This document shows, in pieces, positions 32,980 to 40,580 of a DNA stretch of 64,000 bases. The position numbers and the translations under genes were made by a program. A model generated the notes under the pieces. The model had not been told where the DNA came from. It saw only the letters and a list, made by a program, of their open reading frames with translations, and did no database searches. The stretch spans positions 1 through 64,000 of the forward strand of contig DASZDG010000015.1 in NCBI GenBank assembly GCA_035942255.1. The letters are read 5' to 3'. Each line of letters begins with the position of its first letter. The first letter of the stretch is position 1. Source of the stretch: JALZEG01 sp035942255 (GTDB taxonomy: Bacteria > Actinomycetota > CADDZG01 > WHSQ01).

Positions 32980-34029
32980 CTAGCTCTCGAACAAGCGGGC
33001 CGCGGCGGCCCCCTCGGGCGGCGGGGCCCCGACGTGTGCGAAGGCGGCCTCCGTCGCGACCCGGCCCCGGGGCGTGCGCCGCACGAGGCCGAGCTGCATG
33101 AGGAACGGCTCGTAGACGTCCTCGATCGTGTCCGGCTCCTCCCCGACCGAGACGGCGAGCGTCGAGAGCCCGACCGGGCCGCCGCCGAACCGCCGCACGA
33201 GCGCGTGGAGGATCGCCCCGTCGGTCTTGTCGAGGCCCTTGTCGTCGACCTTGAACACCGCGAGCGCGTCCCGCGCCACGGGGCCGTCGATCAGGCCGTC
33301 GGCTCGCACCTGCGCGAAGTCGCGGACGCGGCGCAGCAGGCGGTTGGCGATCCTGGGCGTGCCGCGGGACCGGCGCGCTATCTCCAGAGCGCCGTCGCCG
33401 TCGAGCGCGACGCCGAGGATCGCCGCGGAACGGCGCACGATCGTCTCGAGGTCCTCGGGCGGGTAGTACTCGAGCCGTTCGGCGAGCTCGAAACGGCTGC
33501 GCAGCGGCCCGGTGATCAGGCCTGCCCGAGTGGTCGCCCCGATCAGCGTGAAGCGCGGGAGGTCGAGCCGGATCGTGTGCGCGCTCGGTCCCTTCCCGAT
33601 GACGAGGTCGAGCTGGAAGTCTTCCATCGCCGGGTACAGCACCTCTTCGACGGCGCGCGGAAGCCGGTGGATCTCGTCGATGAACAGCACGTCGGAGTCC
33701 TCGAGGTTCGTCAGGATCGCGGCGAGGTCGCCGGCGCGCTCGAGGGCCGGGCCCGACGTCGGGCGGATCGCGGCCCCCATCTCGTTCGCCACGACGTGGG
33801 CGAGCGACGTCTTGCCGAGGCCCGGCGGCCCGGACAGCAGCAGGTGTCCCGCGGGCTCGCTCCGCTCGAGCGCGGCCTCGAGCACGATGCCGAGGTGCTC
33901 CTTCAGCTCGGGCTGGCCGATGAACTCGCCGAGGTTGCGCGGCCGCAGCGACCGTTCGGCCTCGTGGTCCTCGGGATCGGCGACCTTCGCCAGGACGGTC
34001 TCGTTCGCCAGGGCGCCTTCCTCGGTCAT
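32980..34029 (-). CDS. ruvB: Holliday junction branch-migration helicase RuvB
   Basis: AAA+ motor that with RuvA drives branch migration of Holliday junctions. It has 349 residues: ERSLRPRNLGEFIGQPELKE, Walker A LSGPPGLGKTS, Walker B VLFIDEIHRLPRAVEEVLYP, sensor 1 LIGATTRAGLITGPLRSRF, and the C-terminal winged helix (TIEDVYEPFLMQLGLVRRTP). Its ATG overlaps the ruvA stop by four bases. Confidence 0.97.
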   Translation of the reverse strand: MTEEGALANETVLAKVADPEDHEAERSLRPRNLGEFIGQPELKEHLGIVLEAALERSEPAGHLLLSGPPGLGKTSLAHVVANEMGAAIRPTSGPALERAGDLAAILTNLEDSDVLFIDEIHRLPRAVEEVLYPAMEDFQLDLVIGKGPSAHTIRLDLPRFTLIGATTRAGLITGPLRSRFELAERLEYYPPEDLETIVRRSAAILGVALDGDGALEIARRSRGTPRIANRLLRRVRDFAQVRADGLIDGPVARDALAVFKVDDKGLDKTDGAILHALVRRFGGGPVGLSTLAVSVGEEPDTIEDVYEPFLMQLGLVRRTPRGRVATEAAFAHVGAPPPEGAAAARLFES

Positions 34030-34637
34030 CCGATCTCTTCCCTGGCAGCTCGGCGCGACCCGGCGCCCAGCACCTTCAGCGCGCGCTTCACGACGTCCTC
34101 GACGGTGTCGTCCGCGGCCGCCGTGACGTCGCTCAGCGCGACCCGGACCTCGCCCGCCGAGTAACCGAGGTTCTCCAGCGCGGAGCGCGCCTTCGAGAGC
34201 GCGTCCGGCCGCGCGCCGACGACCTCGAGGTCGGGCAGCGCGAGCTTCTCCTTCAGGTCCAGAACCATCCGCTGCGCGGTCTTCTTGCCGATGCCCGGCA
34301 CCGACGAGATCGACGCGACGTCGTCCGTGACGAGCGCCTTGCGCAACGCCTCCGGAGTGAACGCCGAGCAGACCTGCAGCGCGACCTTCGGCCCCACGCC
34401 GGAGACGCCGAGCAGCGCCTCGAAGATCCGCTGCTCGGACTCGGTGGCGAACCCGAACAGCGCGAGCGCGTCCTCGCGCACGTGCAGGTGCGTCCACAGA
34501 CGGACCTCTTTCCCCTCGGGGGGGACGGCCGCCAGCGTCGTGGCGGAGCACGCGAGCCGATAGCCGACGCCGGCGACGTCGAGGAAGCAGCCGTCGGTCG
34601 TACGGCCCGCGACGGTGCCGCGGAGGAACCCGATCAC
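34026..34637 (-). CDS. ruvA: Holliday junction DNA helicase subunit RuvA
   Basis: Junction-binding subunit of RuvAB, 203 residues. IGFLRGTVAG starts the OB domain. GVSGVGPKVALQVCSAF and SSVPGIGKKTAQRMVLDLKEK are the two helix-hairpin-helix DNA-binding motifs. A C-terminal RuvB-binding domain (SALENLGYSAGEVRVAL) is present. The GTG start overlaps the ruvC TGA (GTGA). Confidence 0.97.
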   Translation of the reverse strand: MIGFLRGTVAGRTTDGCFLDVAGVGYRLACSATTLAAVPPEGKEVRLWTHLHVREDALALFGFATESEQRIFEALLGVSGVGPKVALQVCSAFTPEALRKALVTDDVASISSVPGIGKKTAQRMVLDLKEKLALPDLEVVGARPDALSKARSALENLGYSAGEVRVALSDVTAAADDTVEDVVKRALKVLGAGSRRAAREEIG

Positions 34638-35143
34638 CCGGCATCCCTCCGTGCGCTGTCGATCGCGCGGCTCAGGCCGCTGCGGTTGAGGTGGCAGATG
34701 GCGAGCGCGCAGGCGTCTGCCGCGTCCGCCGGCTTCGGGATCGCGTCGAGCTTGAGCACTGCCGCCACCATCGTCTGCACCTGATGCTTGGTCGCGTTCC
34801 CGACGCCGACGACCGACTGCTTGACCTGGGGCGGCGTGTAGTCGAAGACGTCGAGGCCCGCCTCCGCGGCCGTCGCCAGCGCCACGCCCGACGCCTGGCC
34901 GACCGACATCGCCGTGCGGACGTTCGAGTTGAAGAAGACGCGCTCGGTCGCCACCACGTCGGGGGTCGTCTCCCTCAGGACCTCGAGCAGCGCGGCCCTC
35001 AGGTACGCGAGGCGCCCCGCCTGCGGAAGAGACGCCGGCGTGCGCACGGCACCGAAGGCGACGGGACGAAGCGCCCCCGATACGCGCTCGACCACGCCGT
35101 AGCCCGTGGTCGCGAAGCCGGGATCGATCCCGAGGACGCGCAC
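34634..35143 (-). CDS. ruvC: Crossover junction endonuclease RuvC
   Basis: Resolves Holliday junctions by paired nicks. It has 169 residues. Catalytic acidic residues are seen in LGIDPGFATTGYGVV, VVATERVFFNSNV and PADAADACALAICH. It begins the compact ruvC-ruvA-ruvB operon. In many bacteria yebC lies just upstream of ruvC; here yebC is about 4.7 kb away, with cyclase and TIR genes between. Confidence 0.97.
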   Translation of the reverse strand: MRVLGIDPGFATTGYGVVERVSGALRPVAFGAVRTPASLPQAGRLAYLRAALLEVLRETTPDVVATERVFFNSNVRTAMSVGQASGVALATAAEAGLDVFDYTPPQVKQSVVGVGNATKHQVQTMVAAVLKLDAIPKPADAADACALAICHLNRSGLSRAIDSARRDAG

Positions 35144-35220
35144 GCTTTCCGCTCCTTAGTCTGCGAGGCCGTTTGGGCGAACACCTGTTCGGCCACTCTA
35201 CCGGAGGGTGCGGCGGCGGA

Positions 35221-35234
35221 GCCGGTTTTCCGGC
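35221..35234 (-). terminator. Compact hairpin after the cyclase A gene
   Basis: GCCGG and CCGGC flank a four-base A/T loop four bases beyond the cyclase A stop, in the 95-base gap before ruvC. No T-run follows, so it may be a weak terminator or an mRNA end-protecting hairpin. It may separate the inserted cyclase block from ruvCAB. Confidence 0.4.
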
Positions 35235-35238
35235 GGGC

Positions 35239-36432
35239 TCAGCCCCCGATCTGGTTCGTGACCGCCAAGCCCCCGGCGTCCCGCACGGCCTTCTCCGGCG
35301 CGCCGTCGATCTCGGCGAGGGGGCGGTACGAGAGCTTCTCGGGGTCGAGCCCGAGGCTCGCCGCGTCGTCACGCGTCAGCTGCTCGACGAGCTGCTTCGA
35401 CGCGAGCGTCTCGCCGGGCCCCGCCGTCTCCTGGACCCGCGCCGCCTCGTTGACCTCGTCTCCGAGCGCGGTGACGTCGAGGCGGCCGCCGGGGACGAGC
35501 TGGCCCATGTAGAGGCTCCCGCCCCAGTGGAGCCCGATCTTCATCAGACAGTCGGAGTCGAGCACCTCGTCGAAGACGCGATGTCCGATCTCGTGGATCC
35601 GCCGGGCCGCGCGCAGCGCCGCGGCCGACGCGGCGGACGCCGAGCCGAGGTCGTCGACGAGGAAGAACGCCGACGCCCCGTCGCCGGCGTGCTTGCCGAC
35701 GATGCCCTTCTCGTCCGCGACCACCGCGTCCATGCCCATCCACAGACGGCGGACCATCTTGAAGTAGGCCGCGCTCGGGAGCTGGCGCGACAGCCGGCCG
35801 GAGCTGCTCAGGTCGCAGAACACGATCGCCGCCTGCCGCGGCCCCGGGTCGACGAGCTTCGCCATCCGCTCGTACATCTGGTCGTTGCCGCGCGCGAGCA
35901 GCACCAGCAGGTTCGGCCGGATGTCCATGAAGAAGATGAACAGGCACCCCTCGACGGTGCCGTCGTCACCGAACAGGCGGAGGAACAGCCCGTTCACCCG
36001 ATAGTCCGCCAGCTCCTCGTCCGAGCTCGGGTTCACGTACGCGAACGACGTCGAGTGCATCATCGGAGGGTCCTGCGGCTCGAGACCGTCGAGCAGGCCG
36101 ACGAAGGGGTCCGGGAAGACGTCCTTCGGGTTGATCCCGCGGTCGCGGAAGTCCTTCATGAAGAACGGCGCCATCTCGGTGAATAGCTCGACCTGGCTGT
36201 CAGGGTGGACCGTGCGCAGCCACACGTCCGAGAGGAACGCCTCGACGATGTGCTTGCCGTACCCGAGCCGCTCCTCGTCGTGCTCGCCGACGAACTCCTT
36301 GAGCTCCCGCGACGCCCACACGAAGCGCCACTCCGGATCGAGGATCATCGCCGACCACCGGAGCTTCTCGATGTGCTCGGCCCACTCCGCCAGACGATCG
36401 TCCATGACCGCGATCTTGTCAGAGCTGCTCAC
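35239..36432 (-). CDS. PAS-like plus class III nucleotidyl cyclase (cyclase A)
   Basis: Soluble protein of 397 residues. The N-terminal part (about 15-75) looks PAS-like (SAMILDPEWRFVWASRELKEF), then a linker domain, then a class III cyclase domain (about 200-360). Metal aspartates are D207 (VFCDLSS) and D251 (KHAGDG). The base-selecting pair appears to be K247 and T321, the Lys/Thr form of class IIIb adenylyl cyclases. N328 and R332 (DEVNEAARVQ) are the transition-state residues. All catalytic positions are kept, so ATP to cAMP is likely. The GTG start overlaps the upstream gene stop (GTGA); an ATG at 36405 is an alternative. A paralogue lies at 38624-39856. Confidence 0.87.
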   Translation of the reverse strand: MSSSDKIAVMDDRLAEWAEHIEKLRWSAMILDPEWRFVWASRELKEFVGEHDEERLGYGKHIVEAFLSDVWLRTVHPDSQVELFTEMAPFFMKDFRDRGINPKDVFPDPFVGLLDGLEPQDPPMMHSTSFAYVNPSSDEELADYRVNGLFLRLFGDDGTVEGCLFIFFMDIRPNLLVLLARGNDQMYERMAKLVDPGPRQAAIVFCDLSSSGRLSRQLPSAAYFKMVRRLWMGMDAVVADEKGIVGKHAGDGASAFFLVDDLGSASAASAAALRAARRIHEIGHRVFDEVLDSDCLMKIGLHWGGSLYMGQLVPGGRLDVTALGDEVNEAARVQETAGPGETLASKQLVEQLTRDDAASLGLDPEKLSYRPLAEIDGAPEKAVRDAGGLAVTNQIGG

Positions 36433-36827
36433 GTGCGTACGACGCGGATGACGCCCGTCGTTCGCCCGCCTTCGCCCGTCGCCCTGAGGACGTACCGGCC
36501 CGGTGACAGGTCCGGGACCTCTATCGTGGTCTCGAACGAGTACTGGTCGTCCGCATCGACGGTCCCGACCGGGACGCCGTCGAGCTCGAGCCGGATGTTC
36601 TGGATCGGGTCGCCCAGGGGCGGAGGGTCGCATCCGAGCCCGGGCGTGTCGTTGCACGCGTCGCCCCACCCGCTTCCGGTGATCGTCAGCTGGTCCTCCG
36701 AGGAGACGCGTGCCGGCAAGACATCGATCTCCGGCCCCGTGCAGTCGGCGGCCGCGGGCGAGCCCAGCGACAGCGCCGCCGCCGCAGCGACGAGCGTGAG
36801 AAGCGCTCGTCCGCGGGCCATCGACAT
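36429..36827 (-). CDS. Exported protein with IPT/TIG-like beta domain
   Basis: A 132-residue protein with a clear Sec signal peptide (basic start, AAAAALSLGSPAAA cleavage region). The mature part resembles an IPT/TIG immunoglobulin-like domain: VSSEDQLTITGSGWGD, a Cys pair in the GDACNDTPGLGCDPP loop, then IRLELDGVPVGTVDADDQYSFE and YVLRATGEG. The function is unknown; such domains usually mediate binding at the cell surface. It is translationally coupled to cyclase A through a four-base overlap, and the 43-residue membrane ORF lies five bases upstream. Confidence 0.7.
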   Translation of the reverse strand: MSMARGRALLTLVAAAAALSLGSPAAADCTGPEIDVLPARVSSEDQLTITGSGWGDACNDTPGLGCDPPPLGDPIQNIRLELDGVPVGTVDADDQYSFETTIEVPDLSPGRYVLRATGEGGRTTGVIRVVRT

Positions 36828-36832
36828 GCCGC

Positions 36833-36964
36833 TCAGTCGAACAGCGGCAGGATGTACAGGACGGCGATCACGTCGGCGAAGCCGACGACGAGCAGCGCGA
36901 CGACCCAGAGACGGTCGACGAGAGTCACCTGCGGGTCGAGCTTGTTGCGGTGTCGTAGAGGCAC
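36833..36964 (-). CDS. Predicted 43-residue single-helix membrane protein
   Basis: A small frame found by direct reading. The GTG at 36964 starts a basic N-terminus (PLRHRNKLDP), then one strongly hydrophobic helix (LWVVALLVVGFADVIAVLYI) and a short tail ending LFD before TGA. It ends five bases before the IPT/TIG-like gene. Its start codon lies inside the repeat copy at 36958-37000. The codons fit the local bias, but no strong ribosome site is visible, so the call is moderate. Confidence 0.5.
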   Translation of the reverse strand: MPLRHRNKLDPQVTLVDRLWVVALLVVGFADVIAVLYILPLFD

Positions 36965-37000
36965 CCTGTCATTTTTTCAGAATTCGTTCGGAAACATTCA
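36958..37000. repeat. Copy 2 of the dispersed repeat; right flank of the TIR segment
   Basis: The first 25 bases (36958-36982) match 38224-38248 at 23 positions, in the same orientation. The imperfect dyad core TTCAGAA-N4-TTCGGAA follows. It also aligns along its length with the dyad at 21822-21863. It lies between the TIR gene 3' end and the small membrane ORF. The next 110 bases up to the TIR stop contain nothing I recognise. Confidence 0.7.
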
Positions 37001-37110
37001 GAGCGGCTCACGCGGCCCCATCTCCCCGAGCGGGAACGTCGAGGCACGAGCGTTGGGTGACCTTCCGACCCGTTTCCTAGGCGCGTGGACATCGAAGGGG
37101 GCTGCCGGAT

Positions 37111-38206
37111 TTAGCGCCATCTCCGACGGCGACGGATTCGTTTGAGCTCAGAGTTGTACGCCTTCAGAACGTTTCGGTCGGTAGTGACGACGAGTTCAAG
37201 CGTTACCTCGAGCGGTGCTTTGGGCTCGGGGGCCTCCAAGTACGCCGTCAGACCATCGAAGCTCTCTACCGTTCTGAAAACGAAGTCGCGAAACTGTTCA
37301 ATGGGAACATCCACGAACCTCGCTGCGATGTCGAACGCGCCACGGAACTCCTCGGAAACGGCAGTTCCACGAATTCGGGCCGCCCAGTCGAGCAAATCCT
37401 CATAGATCGAGATGATCCGGTCAGCGAGTCGGTTGATCCGCTCAGCGTCGCCCGGTTCACCGGGCCGCCCTAAAGCCTTCTCCTGAACGTCTGCGCCGAG
37501 TACACCGTCGAGCTGAGCCACGATGCGAATGGCTTCGTCGAGAGCGCCCGAGAGGAACGCCGGGGCGGCCTCCTCGTCCACGAATTGCAGCGTGGGACGG
37601 GCATACCGCAGTTCGTGGTCGTGATACTTCTCCTCTCGCTGAAGAAGGCCTCGGCGCAGTCGGCCTGCATACAGGAGGTTCCCACCCGTCGGACCGAGTC
37701 GCAGCGACATATTCGAATGCCTCATCCGTTCGCGGCGTCCGGCCGTCCCATACGGTTGGAGGGCCCGGTGCCAGCGTCCCAAGTTTCTGCTGAATTGCAT
37801 CCGCAATGCCCTCAACGCTTATCTTCCGAGCATCAACGAACCCTGTCGTCGAGCGGAGTCCAGGGACGTCCGAGTCATCAAGACGAACGGGGAGGACGGT
37901 CGGCTGCCTTGACTCGATAGCGCGGGCGAGCGCGCTCTTCCGCTCGTGACTCGGCCAGGCCTTTTCAACGTAATAGTGGGAAATGAAGACGAGCGCGTAG
38001 CGGGACCGTTTCCGGTAGACCTCATCGAGAAAGTCCCCCAAGTCTTCGCCCCACATGTCCACGACTCGCTCTTCGTCAAAGAAGACTCGAACGCCTCGCT
38101 CATTCAGCGAGCGGGCAACGCCGCGGACGTACTCACGGTCCTCTCCCGCGAACGAAAGGGCGACGTCGAAATCGAAGTTCCCGCCCTCTCGCGTGGCTTC
38201 GTCCAT
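37111..38206 (-). pseudogene. TIR-domain protein gene split by a one-base frameshift
   Basis: Residues 10-142 of the first frame are a TIR domain of the TIR_2 type: VALSFAGEDREYV, VFFDEERVVDMWGEDL, ALVFISHYYVEKAWPSHERK with probable catalytic E88, and VLPVRLDDSDVPGL. After W175 the frame turns into Arg/Pro-rich nonsense. The next frame continues as a sensible helical protein (NLLYAGRLRRGLLQREEKYH ... LLDWAARIRGT) to the TAA at 37111. Removing one G from the GGG at 37681-37683 joins the two into about 363 residues. The C-terminal part is not a recognisable cyclic-nucleotide-binding domain; its function is unknown. Base composition looks less GC-rich than its neighbours, suggesting transfer. 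Two separate proteins (second ATG at 37710) are a less likely alternative. Confidence 0.75.
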
Positions 38207-38223
38207 CCTTCTTTACTCGGTGG

Positions 38224-38266
38224 GAGGCACCGTGTCATCTTTTCAGAAATTCTGAAAAATCGTCAG
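38224..38266. repeat. Copy 3 of the dispersed repeat; left flank of the TIR segment
   Basis: Direct repeat of 36958-37000 (23 of 25 identical over 38224-38248), followed by a perfect dyad TTTTCAGAA-N-TTCTGAAAA at 38240-38258. It lies 18 bases upstream of the TIR start and includes the stop codon of the 123-residue membrane protein. Compared with the other copies, the spacer of the dyad is shorter by about three bases. Confidence 0.7.
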
Positions 38267-38614
38267 CGCCCGTGTGCAGTAGCGGCGCGTCGCCGGCGCG
38301 GCCAGGAGGGCGATCATCGCCAGCAGCAGGGCGGCCTCGACCACGTGGATCGCCGGATGGTGCCCGCCCGGCTCCATCGCCATCTCGACGGCGACGAGTG
38401 CTACGACGAGGAACGCCGCCAGCACCACGCCCGCGGCAACCATCCCGGCTCGAGATCCCTGCCAGATGAGATACAGCCCCGCGAGCCCGGCGACCCATCC
38501 GAGGCTCGTGGCCCTCCACTCGGACACGAACGACGCCCAGTACAGCGCGGTCGCGAGGTAGATCACTGCCAGCGCCCGCACCGTCCACGGGCGGCCGCTC
38601 CCGGGCCGGTCCAC
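38243..38614 (-). CDS. Small multi-helix membrane protein
   Basis: A 123-residue protein with about four hydrophobic segments (VRALAVIYLATALYWASFV, SLGWVAGLAGLYLI, GMVAAGVVLAAFLVVALVAV, ALLLAMIALLAA). No family is recognised. It starts 9 bases after the cyclase B stop, so the two probably share a transcript. Its last residues (TIFQNF) and TGA are encoded by the repeat at 38224-38266, which suggests that the original 3' end may have been replaced when that sequence arrived. Confidence 0.65.
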   Translation of the reverse strand: MDRPGSGRPWTVRALAVIYLATALYWASFVSEWRATSLGWVAGLAGLYLIWQGSRAGMVAAGVVLAAFLVVALVAVEMAMEPGGHHPAIHVVEAALLLAMIALLAAPATRRYCTRALTIFQNF

Positions 38615-38623
38615 GCGTCGCCG

Positions 38624-39856
38624 CTAGAGGGGCGTCACGGGGATGCCGCCCGCGTCGCGCTTCGCCTTCGGCGTCGCCTCGGGCATGTCCGCGACCGTCG
38701 AGTACAGAACCCCGTCGGGGTCGATGCCGATCGCGCGGGCGTCGTCGTCGGTGAGGCGCTCCACGAGCGCCTTCGACACGAGGATCTGCCCTTCCCGCGC
38801 GGTCTCCTGGATGCGGGCGCACTCGTTGACCTCGTCGCCCAGCGCCGTCGCCTCGAGGCGGCCGCCGGTCACGAGCTGCCCCATGTAGAGCGCGCCGCCC
38901 CAGTGGATGCCGACGTTGACGAGGCAGTCGTCGAGCTCGAGCAGCCCGGTCTCGTCCTTGATCTCGCTCGCCGCGGCCCGCGCCCTCTCGACCATCGCAC
39001 GGCCGGCCTCGATCGCGGCGCGCGCCGCGCGCGAGGGCGAGCCGAGGTCGTCCGACAGGAAGAACGCGGTCACGCCGTCGCCGGCGTGCTTGCCGACGAT
39101 GCCGGTGTTGCGCACGACCTGCTCGTCCATCGCGGTCGTGATCGCGCGCACGAGCTTGAAGTACGCGGAGCTCGGGAGCCGGCGCGAGAGGACCGACGAC
39201 GCCTGCAGGTCCGCGAACAGCACGGCCGCTTGGCGACGACCGGGTTCGACGAGCCGCGACATCCGCTGGAACATCTCCTCGTCACCGCGCGCGACGAGCG
39301 ACAGCACACTCGCGGGCAGCGCGGGCCCGTAGAGGAACGCGCGGCCGATGAACTCGCTCGTGTCCTTGTCGTAGAGCTTGATCTGGACCTCGGTCACGCG
39401 CACCGGCGGCAGGTCGCCCTGCACGAAGTCGAGGAAGTTCGTCCACACGGGCGGCGGACGCAGGGGCTCCATCTCGAGGAACATCCGTACGACGTCCTCG
39501 GTAACGGCTTCCTCCGAGAACGCGAGCGGCGCGGCCTGGGCGATGATGTCGATCAGCGCCTCCTTGCCGCCCTCGGTGCCCTCGATCATCACCGGCATCT
39601 CGTTCTGGAACGCCTGCATGTTGCTCTCTTCGGTGATGACGCTGCACCACGTGTCGCCGACCAACGCCTCGATCACGTGCTTGCCGTAGCCGAGCTTCCC
39701 CTCGTCGTGCTCGCCCAGCAGGTTGGCCATCTCCTCGGAGACCCACACGAGCCGGTACTCGTGGTCGACGATCGACGCGGCCCAGCGGGTGCCGGCGATC
39801 TGCTCGGCCACCTCCCGCAGGCGCGGGTCCTCAGGTAGCGAGGGAGGCGAGGACAT
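38624..39856 (-). CDS. PAS-like plus class III nucleotidyl cyclase (cyclase B)
   Basis: A 410-residue paralogue of cyclase A, with the same layout. The PAS-like N-terminus contains WAASIVDHEYRLVWVSEEM and LGEHDEGKLGYGKHVIEAL, a linker domain follows, and then a class III cyclase domain. Catalytic positions are kept: Asp in LFADLQASS, Lys and Asp in GKHAGDG, Thr before LGDEVNECARIQ, and the following Asn and Arg. The ATG lies 26 bases inside the end of yebC, so it is probably translated from the pdxS-pdxT-yebC transcript. ATP is the expected substrate. What the PAS-like domain senses cannot be said from the sequence. Confidence 0.87.
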   Translation of the reverse strand: MSSPPSLPEDPRLREVAEQIAGTRWAASIVDHEYRLVWVSEEMANLLGEHDEGKLGYGKHVIEALVGDTWCSVITEESNMQAFQNEMPVMIEGTEGGKEALIDIIAQAAPLAFSEEAVTEDVVRMFLEMEPLRPPPVWTNFLDFVQGDLPPVRVTEVQIKLYDKDTSEFIGRAFLYGPALPASVLSLVARGDEEMFQRMSRLVEPGRRQAAVLFADLQASSVLSRRLPSSAYFKLVRAITTAMDEQVVRNTGIVGKHAGDGVTAFFLSDDLGSPSRAARAAIEAGRAMVERARAAASEIKDETGLLELDDCLVNVGIHWGGALYMGQLVTGGRLEATALGDEVNECARIQETAREGQILVSKALVERLTDDDARAIGIDPDGVLYSTVADMPEATPKAKRDAGGIPVTPL

Positions 39857-40580
39857 CGTCCGAGATGTCGAAGTTCGCGTACACGTCCTGCACGTCGTCG
39901 AGCTCCTCGAGCGCGTCCACGAGGTTCAGCACCTTCTTCGCGTCGGAGCCGTCGACGGGGATCGTCGTCTTGGGCACCTCGGTCAGGTCGGCCGACTCGA
40001 TCTCGGCCCCCGCGCCCGCAAGCGCGTCCTGAACCGCTTTCAGCCCGTCCGGCGGGGTCACTACCTCGATGCTCTCGTCGGAGGAGCGCACGTCCTCGGC
40101 CCCCGCGTCGACCGCGACGAGGAACGCGTCCTCCTCGGACATCGAGTCCTTCGTGACGACGAGCACGCCCTTGGTCTCGAACATCCATGCGACCGCGCCG
40201 GGCTCGGCCATCTTCCCGCCGTTGCCGTTGAACATGCTGCGTACGTCCTGCGCGGCACGGTTGCGGTTGCTCGTCAGGCAGCGCACGAGGACCGCGACGC
40301 CGCCGGGGCCGTAGCCCTCGTACGACACCTCCTCGTACGACTCGCCCTGCAGCTCACCCGTGCCGCGCTTGATCGCGCGCGTGATGTTGTCGTTCGGGAC
40401 CGAGCTGCTCTTCGCCTTCTGCACCGCGGTGGCAAGCGTCGGGTTCGCGTCGATGTTGCCGCCGCCCTCGCGGGCCGCGACCTCCACGAAGCGCAGGAGC
40501 TTCGCCCACGTCTTCGACCGCTGCGCGTCGGCCGCGCCCTTCTTGCGCTTGATCGTCGACCACTTGGAATGACCGGACAT
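39831..40580 (-). CDS. yebC: YebC/PmpR family protein
   Basis: A 249-residue protein of the YebC family, known as a translation factor for proline-rich stretches and/or a transcriptional regulator. MSGHSKWSTIKRKKGAADA is the hallmark N-terminus. PNDNITRAIKRGTGE and YEGYGPGGVAVLV are conserved in the family. It begins directly next to the pdxT stop (TAG-ATG). Cyclase B starts within its last codons. Confidence 0.96.
   Translation of the reverse strand: MSGHSKWSTIKRKKGAADAQRSKTWAKLLRFVEVAAREGGGNIDANPTLATAVQKAKSSSVPNDNITRAIKRGTGELQGESYEEVSYEGYGPGGVAVLVRCLTSNRNRAAQDVRSMFNGNGGKMAEPGAVAWMFETKGVLVVTKDSMSEEDAFLVAVDAGAEDVRSSDESIEVVTPPDGLKAVQDALAGAGAEIESADLTEVPKTTIPVDGSDAKKVLNLVDALEELDDVQDVYANFDISDDVLASLAT

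Noticed and set aside
36833..39856. Canonical Pycsar defence operon
   Set aside because: The cyclases keep ATP-type residues, the TIR protein has no visible cyclic-nucleotide-binding domain and is frameshifted, and one cyclase is embedded in the yebC transcript. I keep only a cautious Pycsar-like hypothesis.
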